Below are positions 18,471 through 26,771 of a stretch of DNA of 26,771 bases, one piece after another (position 1 is the first letter of the stretch; each line of letters starts with the position of its first letter). This stretch comes from Nemertoderma westbladi (Eukaryota; Xenacoelomorpha; Nemertodermatida; Nemertodermatidae): assembly GCA_032718475.1 (NCBI GenBank), contig JAUCBJ010005543.1:1-26771 (forward strand), given 5' to 3'. The notes under the pieces were generated by a model. It was not told the origin of the DNA. It did no database searches and worked only from the letters and a program-made list of their open reading frames with translations. The position numbers were made by a program, and so were the translations under genes.

Positions 18471-18710
18471 TTTATAACTACCGATGCCTTCAACGCAGTA
18501 GGCAGTACCCGTCTTCGTTATTATAAACGTCGTTGTGCTCGTCCTGTTTTGTATTTAAACATATTTCCTAAACGCAGACTGACGGACGATCTTTATAACT
18601 ACCGATGCCTTCAATAGACGAAGCCAGGTATGGTTTATAGGAATATAGTCTACGCAGTACTGGTCTTCATTATATGCCTCGTCGCTCGCCCTGTTTTGCA
18701 TTAAAATAAT
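18471..18710. repeat. Local imperfect duplication
   Basis: TTATAACTACCGATGCCTTCAA occurs at about 18471 and 18592. ACGCAGTA, GTCTTC and CCTGTTTTG(T/C)ATTAAA follow both copies in the same order. Spacing differs because the second copy has extra sequence after CTTCAA. Confidence 0.7.
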
Positions 18711-19619
18711 ATACAGTTATAACTATGCGAAGTGTCGAAACTGTGCGAGTAACTGCTGATACATCTATGTGGAGATGTGCAGATGTGTGATACAACGCCA
18801 ACGCATCGTATGCCGATGTAGAAATATGGGTTTTGAAATAATATTAAATCAATGTACACTCTTAAAGCTGCAGCGAAAATATGTAGCTAATTTCCTAGGT
18901 TACATATAAAATAATAATATTATTTTTAAGAACATTAATTTTACTACTTTGCAAAAATTCAATTAAAAGATAACCAGACAAATATATTGTGGAATAAACT
19001 ACTTCAGATATAAGCCTACAACAGCCATGAGTATATGTCATTATATCTTCTGTCACCTGAGATAGTAAGCAATAGAACATTTATAGTATAGAGTCAATAG
19101 GAATTGAAATACAGGCAGTGTGGTTGGAGTTATGTCTGGGTTGCTATAGCAATACTACTGGCTGCCTATTACAGTACAATTCCCCTCTGCCCTGGTGCCA
19201 GCTAGCAGCTCTACACCCCCGCAGAGACTATGTTGACCAATAATGGGAAGGATTAAATTTGTACTCAATAATTGTGCCGCTTTAATTACGTTTAGATCAA
19301 TTAAAGACACATTTATTAAAGCAAATCACTTGAACTAATTAAAAACTATAATGGAATGTTGTATGGGGATGACAGCTGTATAACTTTTAAGTATAATTAT
19401 TTAAATCTTATACTAGAAAATAATTAATATCCTTTAAGGAGGCAGGTTGAAATTGATGTTTTTACCCTAATCTACTTAATTAACTAATTAACTGCTATTA
19501 TCTTAGCTTCTCGAAGGCCACGTGAAAATTCTACTTGGGAAATTTATAAACTTTGGCCAGACTACATGTGTACCAAGTTTGGTTAAATTTCATTAACCTT
19601 ATTAACGTTTAAACTTGGA

Positions 19620-19865
19620 CACGACAGAACGACAGAACAACAGATCGACAGATCAACAGAACAACAGACACACCGATTGAGTTAGTGGTACCTGTATGCT
19701 AAGCTCGCTTACTTTCGTCGCTCGCCCCACTCGCCCCACATGAAAAATTACATCGGAAATGAAATCACCGATCCGGAAAACCTCAAATGAGAAACTTTTA
19801 TCAAATTATATTCTACATCCTAAAAGTGGAAAAGACAGACAAACAGACAGTCGGACAGACCGACA
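19620..19865 (+). repeat. Two ACAGA-type simple-repeat tracts
   Basis: 19620-19675 is a degenerate run of ACAGA(A/T)C units. 19830-19865 has GACAGACAAACAGACAG-type units. The second, read in reverse, resembles the GTCTGT core of the satellite at 23930-24605, and some flanking words agree (TGATTTCATTTC in reverse near 19755-19770), so it may be a lone diverged unit of that satellite. Confidence 0.5.
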
Positions 19866-20733
19866 TAACATTTTAATTCTTGAAGTTACGCTTCTTCTGC
19901 TGAAAATCTGGCAGATGGAAAGGTTGTAAAATTTTTATCTAGAAATATAATATTTTATTGTTATTTTGCTGATCTAAATATTATAATTATAATTAATCTA
20001 ATTATTTTCTACCTTTCAAAAAATTTACTAGTGTACATGGCCGTGTCACCATTATTAAGCTTTTTTTAATACTGTAGCTGTTTTGGACTGTTTTGGTTAT
20101 TGATTTATGTTCTGGAACATATTATTGTGGACTCATTACATGTTAAATTTTTGTGGTAGCTAGAGTTTTTATAGTAGCTACTGTAATTTTTTTTTAATAA
20201 AAAAAATCTTATTTTTTTAAATTAATGTTATTTGCGTTGTACTGTATGCACGGTAGCACAACATTATTTTCAAGAACTCTTATGAGTGGTGTCAATCTGA
20301 ATATATTACGAAAGAATATCCTTTGTAACGTTCCATAACATAAATCAATAGTCAAAAACAACTATAAAAAAGGCAGAATAATGGTGACACGGGCTAAACT
20401 ACCCTAGTACCGATGGTACTTATAGCCTTTGAAATATAATTTATACTTTTATAATATATCACTTTTAAAATATTAATATACATATGTAATCAACGAAACG
20501 AACTATTTATATATTTTTCACTATCATCATCGAGAATTAACCCCTTAAGAGTAGCTACTACAAAAAATATCATGTTGGATGAATGTAAACTACAGTATCT
20601 TCTAGAAAACTAGTACCAATTCATTATATTATTAAAGTAGACACCATTTAGGTAAATAACGTTTGTAAAATGTAAAGTATCGAGATATTTTCTAATAAAG
20701 GCCAACAAACTGCCCAATAAGGTAAACTACACC

Positions 20734-21635
20734 ATGAATTACGAAGACTTCAGCAGTATCAGCCCCCCAACCCGCTGGAGTTTGACCCAACCATCCGACA
20801 GATCCAACACATCTCACCGACTGGACACTGCCGTCCGACCTGCCATTCTCTCCCACCCCATCCTGCAGGAAGACGACCAAGTCTACCGCTACAGAATGGA
20901 TAATCCAAACCGGGGTATCGCCATTATCATTAATGAGATTAACTTTGACCGCGTACGTCCACGACTCCTCCCTGAAGCGAGACACAAAGCCGGAGCCGAC
21001 ATCGATGGTAACAGTTTCTTCGAGGCTTTGGAGCATCTCGGCTTCACAGTTTTTCTCTACAACGACCTATGCGCGAGATTCATGATCTGGCTAAACACAT
21101 CGCTAAACTCGACCACACATCCAACGACATGCTTATCTTCTCTGTCTTTAGCTACGGCCGCGATTATAACCGTGACAATTATACGATATATGCGGTGGAC
21201 GACGATTTCGATGCCTGTATGATTACCTCGAAATTCCGACCGAGAGAAGCGCCAACTCTGGTGGCTAAACCGAAAGTTTTTATATTCCAGGTGTGTCGGG
21301 GAACTGAAGCGGATCCCGGTTGGCAGGAGGAGCATTCAGACTTTGGAATTATGCAAATGAACAGCGACAAGGATATGTTGATCTGCTATGCTGCCTCGCC
21401 GAAACACATCGCGTTTAGGAACGCAGAGACGGGGTCCTGGTATATCGAGGCATTATCTAAGGCTCTAAAGAAATGGGGCTTCCGTTTGAGTTTACAGCAG
21501 ATCCTAACTAGAGTTAACTACATTGTCGCTTACCAGTACGAGAGTCATGACTTCAAAGAAGAGTACAACAGGAGGAAAGAGATCCCCTGTATCTCATCCA
21601 GGCTAACGAAAGACATATTCATGACTCAAAAATAA
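20734..21635 (+). pseudogene. Caspase homologue with catalytic His replaced by Tyr, one frameshift
   Basis: This is a caspase-fold cysteine protease homologue of about 300 residues with a short (~45-residue) N-terminal segment like that of effector caspases. Frame 1 (from ATG at 20734, context ACCATGA) gives YRMDNPNRGIAIIINEINFD, then GADIDGNSFFEALEHLGF and YNDL. Near 21065 one base is missing, and the frame from 21069 continues MREIHDLAKHIAKLDHTSND. The catalytic Cys is kept in QVCRG (TGT at 21294-21296). Where caspases have SHG, this has SYG (TAC at 21153-21155), so the catalytic His is lost. The small subunit keeps FRNAETGSWYIEAL, ILTRVN, IPCISSRLTKDIF and the stop at 21633-21635; AATAAA follows at 21658. 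The subunit linker lacks an obvious DxxD cleavage site. No intron is visible. It could be a pseudo-caspase with a sequence error, or a decaying gene or retrocopy. Confidence 0.88.
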
Positions 21636-21657
21636 TATTGTACCTGTTGTAATTTGA

Positions 21658-21663
21658 AATAAA
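21658..21663 (+). promoter_or_regulatory. Possible polyadenylation signal of the caspase-like gene
   Basis: AATAAA lies 23 bases after the stop codon. There is no A-tract after it, so it is not clear evidence for a retrocopy. Confidence 0.5.
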
Positions 21664-21732
21664 CATAAATAATAGTGACGGGTCTACAGTAGAAGGCCCG
21701 ATAAGGAACCAACCTTTTATTTCATAAAACTG

Positions 21733-22130
21733 TCAACTACCAGAGGTTGCGAATCTGAATCTCTAGTTACAAATATGAGAGTCCTGTAACAAATTTGAGT
21801 CTCTGGTTACAAATCTGAGCATCTGGTTACGAATTGGTGTTCCTAGTTACGATTTTGAGTACCTGGTTACAAATCTGTTTTCCTGGTTGCAAAGCAGTAT
21901 GTTTGGTTACAAATATGAACACCCTGTCACAATCTGAAATCCCTGGTTATTATTTGTTGCAAATGGTTACAAATCTGAGCACCCAGTTACAAATTTAACT
22001 GCCCAGTTCCAAATCCAATTAACCAGTGCTAAATCCAAGCACCATGTAACAAATCTTAGTAACCAAGAGCAGACCAGACTGTCCAGTTACAAAATCGATT
22101 ATTCAGTTACAAAATCTGAGTGTCAGTTAA
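21733..22130. repeat. 21-bp minisatellite, array 2
   Basis: About 19 imperfect units of (C/T)TGGTTACAAATCTGAG(C/T)A(C/T)C, the same family as at 10151-10352. Units later in the array shift to CCAGTTACAAATC. It begins about 100 bp after the end of the caspase-like frame. Confidence 0.85.
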
Positions 22131-22179
22131 CTTATAGAACAACTTATACAGTAGGCCTGCTTATCAAACAAGTGTATAT

Positions 22180-23617
22180 ATAACAAGTATATGCGTTTTT
22201 TACTTTTTTTTCGATTTCATTGTTCTACCAGTGCGCAAACGTCGCCAAATGGTAAAAAATTAAAGCAAAAAAATTTCCCTAAAATTCATTGATATCTTGA
22301 CGGATCCCAAGGAGGTTGAAAGTTTGAGACTTTGCGATGCACCACGATGAAATTTATAACAATATAACACACTAATTAAAGATCAATGACTCTAGAATGA
22401 ACTTCCTGCATGCATCAAATGTCATCAAATGTGTCCAAACTTAGTTAGATACCAATATTTTGATTTTGGGATCAAGGGAACTAATGCCACAGGCACATGG
22501 CCAGAACCTACCCTTTGGGGCAAGTAACTCTTATTCTAAATTTTTGCGATGGACAACTTTTATTTCTCCCTACTGCATTGATATTATGCTAATTAGAGCC
22601 GCAAGCCGGGGTAGACACAATCAAAACAATCGCAGAGCGAATAGTTCTTGAGATATTGCAGAAAATGTGAAGTCCGGCACAAGTCAACATTAGTGCCTTG
22701 ATGTGATATGGACAATTACTGTACACTAAAAATTATACTTTGAATTATCTCCAGGAATAAAGAATAGACACATCACAGAAATGATCGATGTAGTTGGTGT
22801 AGACACCTTCGAAAAAGGAGAAGAGTCATTACAGTACTGTAGGTCTTGAGTTATTTTACAATATGTCAAGACTACAGTATGTCCACCAATAATTGATTCT
22901 TTATTGATTTATTGAGTTGATCCATTCCAGATATTTTGTACAAAAACTACTGTATAGAGAACTAATCACCACTCTTTCATTTTGAAGGTGTCTGTATACA
23001 TTAAATGAATTCGTTGCAGTGATGTGTAGGCCTATATTTTTGATGCCTTAAGATAATTAAAAGCAACATTTTTAGTGTATCTGTCTAAAAATCATCAAGT
23101 CACTTAACGTTGACTTGAGACGGACTTAACATTTTCTGCAATATCTTAAGAACTATTCGCTCTACGCTTGTTTTGATGGTGTCTACCCCCACAAGTCGGT
23201 CATTGCGATTCTAATGAGCATAATATTAATGCAGTAGGAGAACTACTGTAAAAGTTCTCCATCGCGAAAATATTGAGAAAAAGAGTCACGTGCGCCAAAT
23301 GGTAGGTTCTGGCCATGTGCCTGTGGCATTAGTTCCCTTGATCCCAAAATTAAAATTTTGGTATCTAACTAAGTTTGGACCCATTTCATGACATTTGATG
23401 CATGCAGGAAGTTCTTTCTTGAGTCATTGATCTTTATATTGTTATAAATTTAATTTGGGTGCAACGCAAAGGCTCAAAATTTCAACCCCCTTGGGATCCG
23501 TCAAGATTCCAATGAAATTCAGAGAAATTTTTTTGCATTAATTTTTTATTATTTGACAACTTTTGCGCACCGGTAGAACAATGAAATTGAAAAAAAAAAT
23601 AAAAAACGCACCGCCCT
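22180..23617. mobile_element. Inverted-repeat DNA transposon (non-autonomous), arms about 500 bp
   Basis: The arm at about 22190-22697 is repeated as its reverse complement at about 23107-23610. Long shared blocks include GGGATCAAGGGAACTAATGC, CACAGGCACATGGCCAGAAC, CTTCCTGCATGCATCAAATG and GAGCGAATAGTTCTT. The arms differ by many substitutions and small indels (identity about 80% by eye). The ~410-bp centre has no coding sequence. The 9-bp word AGTGTATAT stands just outside both ends (22171-22179 and 23618-23626) and may be a target-site duplication. Very long arms plus a 9-bp duplication suggest a Mutator-like non-autonomous element; this is an inference. Short ORFs inside are by chance. Confidence 0.82.
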
Positions 23618-23929
23618 AGTGTATATCTGTCATGCTTTCTACAGTATTTTCAAATTATATATGCCAAACAGATATCCTCTATGACAATAAATGGGCTGAT
23701 CCCAATTGCACTCAGCATAAATAAATGTTGCCAAAACATTATTAACTTTCCTCTACAATTTTAATTAAATACATTCAACATACTGTACTATTAGAGCATT
23801 AAACTCTACTAAACAGTCGGAAGTAGCAATAAATAAAAAATCATTCAGCTTACCAGCTATTCGCATTAACCCTTTCACTACTGATTCTTGATTATATGTG
23901 TTCCCCACAGACTGATGTCTGTCGGTCTT

Positions 23930-24605
23930 CCTGTCAGTTTGTCTGTCAAGACTTAAGAAAGAATTAAATCTACTAACATTCTCGCTTTGGGGGTTTTAAG
24001 GGTTGGTGATTTCATTTCTGATGTCAGTTTTTAGGACTGACCAACTCTAGGTTGTCTGTGTCTGTATGTATGTCTGTTTGTCTGTCAGTCTGTCTGTCAA
24101 AAAATAAGGACGCATATTATGTAATAAAAACATTCGCTATGGGGTTTTCTAGGTCTCTGATTTCATTTCTGATGTCCTTATTTACGACTGACCAACTCTA
24201 GGCTGACTGTGTGTGTATGTATGTCTGTTTGTCTGTCAGTCTGTTTGTCAAAAAATAAGGAAGCATCTTATGTAATAAAAGCATTCGCTATGGGGGTTTT
24301 CTAGGTCTCTGATTTCATTTCTGATGTCAGTTTTTACGACTGACCAAATCTAGACTGTCTGTGTCTGTATGTATGTCTGTTTGTCTATCAGTCTGTCTGT
24401 CAAAAAATAAGGAAGCATATTATGTAATAAAAACATTCGCTATGGGGGTTTTCTAGGTCTCTGATTTCATTTTGATGTCCTTTTTTACGACTGACCAACT
24501 CTAGGCTGTCTGTGTCTGTATGTATGTCTGTTTGTCTGTCAGTCTGTTTGTCAAAAAATAAGGAAGCATATTATGTAATAAAAAAAACATTCGCTATGGG
24601 GGTGT
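23930..24605. repeat. Satellite, unit about 152 bp, about 4.5 copies
   Basis: GACTGACCAA occurs at about 24034, 24186, 24338 and 24489. Each unit has three parts: a GTCTGT/GTATG-rich tract, the block AAAAAATAAGGA(A/C)GCAT, and a block with CATTCGCTATGGGG then TGATTTCATTT. The first unit is more diverged than the other three, which are nearly alike. Confidence 0.9.
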
Positions 24606-26164
24606 AAAAGCCTTTGCTGAATTGCCCCGTTATTTTTATTATCTTTTACATTAAAATACTCTGTAGTTGATTTAATAAGTGTAAGAGACCGTATTATTGC
24701 TGTATCGGTGTTTTTAGAGGATCTAAGACCTATTTCCTCCGTATGTGTACTGTGAAAGGCATATTTTATGATTCTATGGCAATTCGTGACGCAAAGGGGG
24801 TGATAGCTACTCTTGAACAGTAGTTACTATGACTACGGTTAACAGCTGACATTCATACGTGTTGATTTCCTTTGTTCTACGGCGTCTCTCAGTTCAGTCA
24901 GCCAATTAGAGCGTTTTTGTGGCTCCTTGTACAGAAAATTTCCGAGAAATGACGCAATGCCTATGTGCAGTGTTTACATTCAGTCTTGAGCCAAAGAAAG
25001 AACGGCTTGGAAGTATTTTGTGCTGTACTGTTTTTTAGTCGTACACTGGTAGGTTTAATTATAAAGGGCATATATCCTTTAACAAACGACTACCTGCTGA
25101 CATACCGGTACTAACATACCGATCAAACTCATGGAATCACTGCTGACTGATCATACATGCTGACTGCTGAAACATTGCGAACTCATAGCAATCAGTGTTT
25201 TCATTGTTGTTTTATACTGTTATTTACCGTCAGTTCTTCATAATATGGTTGATGAATTATTATATTTGGAATAACGATAAACAACCCCGAAACCCAATAT
25301 TCTTGATATACCGAAGGTAAGAGAGAAGGGTTACAGATAAACGATTGTGACTTATGTTAAAGTGGTTTGAAGTGAATCTAATGTTATTTGATAGACCCTA
25401 CATGAGTCAGTCTGTGTTCCTTTTATATGTGACTAAAATCAGTGAAGATTGGCAGATTAGTGTGCAGTATTGTGCAGCATTGTGTATGAGTGAGTCTGTT
25501 AAAGAAGCAATTCCTAAAGAATGCGCCATATATGTGAATTATAATTAAGCCATATCGTTGTGAGTAGTTTAAGTCATAACTCTGTTTATATAGATAAAGC
25601 GCCACGTCCTAAAGGAACTGTTAATATTACCGAAGGTGAATAATATTGTCAGAGATTATATAGTACTGTCAGTCGAATAATACATTAGGCTTACATAGCA
25701 ATAAAATTAAACCGTCGAACCCAATCTCCCGGGAATATCCAGCGGGTGAATGGTCGCGCACGGATTGGTTTCGACTAGTGTAGTGAATCAAATACTTGTC
25801 ATAGACTAAAAAACAGATTTAATATCTAGAAGACATCTTAATTTGGTGGGTTAAACTGCCAAAGGTCTGAAAGCGCGAACATTAAAGGATATAGCTTCTT
25901 TATTGCAGTAAGCAATAAAGTCGAAAGTACCGGTCGACCGGTAACCAGTAGGCCTGACTGCCTGATCATCCGGACCGGTACCTACAGCAGTACAGGTACA
26001 GCAGTATTATTCGATTTTTGATAGTTGTATACCGGTAGGTCTTAGTACTTAATCAGGGAACGGCCGCCCTGATTTTTTATTGAGATTTTACTTATTTCTG
26101 TCAAGTTTTATTTGTTTGTAGGCCAGTATTGAACAGAAGGCGTGTAAACCTGATCAGATTGTAC
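24606..26164. other. Unassigned non-coding stretch
   Basis: I see no supported gene. The open frame 25354-25548 (64 codons) has no recognisable motif. The stretch has a higher GC content than its left neighbour. ACCGGT-rich words cluster at 25925-26040, including the perfect 16-bp palindrome TACCGGTCGACCGGTA at 25928-25943. It might be a retroelement LTR or leader, but I could find neither a second LTR nor a primer-binding site. Confidence 0.5.
26051..26074 (+). other. Hairpin followed by a T run
   Basis: AATCAGGG (26051-26058) pairs with CCCTGATT (26067-26074) around AACGGCCG, and the T run continues for four more bases. In a bacterium this would be called a terminator; in an animal genome the meaning is unknown. 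Confidence 0.6.
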
Positions 26165-26755
26165 AGACAATTTGTAGGCTGAGCTGTTGTCTGATTGCTG
26201 TTAAGTCCGAACGAATTGCAGTGTGTGTACAGCACTTGTCCGATTAAGTACGGTTAGGAAGTAGGGGCAGCCAATGCGGTAAGGTAATCCCCCAGCTAAA
26301 GAATAAGTCGCACTACTGGGTTAGAGCGCATACTCCCTAATCATTTCGGAGTCTGCATGTCCTGTAGTTTATTTAGGCTTGAGAGTAGTCTGCCATCGTT
26401 TAGTCTGTACTCTGTTTGTGTAAGTCTGTACGGGTAGCGTATAATTTTATTTAAATAATTTGTAGGCTGGATAGTTGTCTGGCTGTTATTAGGTCTGAAC
26501 GGATTGCCGCGTGTGTAGATCATCTGTCCGATTAAGTACGATTAGGCAGTAGGGGCAGCCAATGCGGTAAGGTAAACCCCCAACTAAAGAATAAGTCGCA
26601 CTACTGGGTTAGAGCGCATACTCCCTAATCATTTCGGAGTCTGCATATACCGTAGTTTGTTTAGACTTGATAGTAGTCTGTCAGTGTTCGGTCTGTATTT
26701 TGTTTGAGTAGTTTGTACGCGTAGCGTAATATTTATTATTCAGAGTTTATGCAAT
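26165..26755. repeat. 288-bp tandem duplication with conserved core
   Basis: Two adjacent copies start at AATTTGTAGGCTG (26169 and 26457). Positions 26296-26358 and 26584-26646 are identical over 63 bp, and from about 26262 the core differs at only two positions in about 97. The flanking parts of the unit differ much more. A second boundary may lie beyond the window end, so there could be more copies. Confidence 0.92.
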
Positions 26756-26771
26756 TATTCGCAACATTCAA

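Larger units (their letters stand above)
17686..20733. other. Long non-coding stretch with small repeats
   Basis: I see no gene on either strand. The stretch is very AT-rich, especially at 17690-18200 and 19900-20720. Contents that can be named are listed separately: the palindrome cluster, the C-run, the 18.5-kb duplication and the ACAGA tracts. A few short open frames have no recognisable protein and look like chance. Confidence 0.6.

Noticed and set aside
20692-21036. 114-codon minus-strand open frame
   Set aside because: Shadow of the caspase-like coding strand, which has strong family motifs.
22460-22651. 63-codon open frame inside the inverted repeat
   Set aside because: The matching position of the other arm does not keep the frame, so it is not a conserved transposase.
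24604-25300. Solo LTR or retrovirus-like leader
   Set aside because: The TGTAA start was suggestive, but there is no second copy, primer-binding site or gag/pol sequence in the window.
25354-25548. 64-codon open frame
   Set aside because: No recognisable motif, no splice signals or codon pattern supporting it; the length is expected by chance.
26051-26074. Bacterial-type terminator
   Set aside because: The form is right, but everything else in the window is eukaryotic and no transcript end is implied.
26165-26755. Pair of LTRs
   Set aside because: The two units are immediately adjacent with no internal element and do not have clear TG...CA ends.

Overview
The window is animal (metazoan) nuclear DNA, most likely from a marine invertebrate. 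It is AT-rich, crowded with broken non-LTR retrotransposons, SINE-like and satellite repeats, and holds two pieces of ordinary animal genes: one nuclear-receptor exon with both splice sites, and one caspase gene or pseudogene. There are no operons, no bacterial gene spacing and no CRISPR array. The phylum cannot be fixed from this sequence alone.

Layout: 1-600 is AT-rich with a 69-bp tandem duplication. 601-6344 is a minus-strand pile-up of related LINE fragments (reverse transcriptase, two endonuclease copies, an upstream low-complexity ORF), interrupted by a ~175-bp tandem repeat (2470-3005) and a tRNA-derived SINE (5606-5912). 6486-7487 (+) and 11307-13715 (-) are inverted copies of one RTE-like LINE. 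They bracket a related, tandemly duplicated LINE 3' end (8590-9694), the nuclear-receptor exon (9924-10118), a 21-bp minisatellite, a striking array of hairpin repeats (10597-10964) and a scrambled integrase-like transposon remnant (11079-11312). 13716-17685 is another minus-strand LINE, split in its endonuclease by an antisense L2/CR1-like LINE with an open reverse-transcriptase frame (15076-16563).

17686-20733 has no recognisable gene, but contains four perfect palindromes centred on TTCTAGAA, a 23-C run and local duplications. A caspase-like ORF follows (20734-21635): the active-site Cys is kept, the catalytic His is replaced by Tyr, and there is one frameshift. After it come a second array of the same 21-bp minisatellite family (21733-22130), a ~1.4-kb inverted-repeat transposon with ~500-bp arms (22180-23617), a 152-bp satellite (23930-24605), about 1.5 kb of unassigned DNA, and a 288-bp tandem duplication with an unusually conserved core (26165-26755).

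The genes do not form a pathway. The window is an accessory, transposon-dominated region around fragments of two unrelated host genes. The least ordinary items are the 17-unit array of hairpins with a GCGA loop next to the rearranged integrase, the His-less caspase, the long inverted repeat and the perfect palindromes in the LINE spacer. All family names come from reading translated motifs; no database search was possible.
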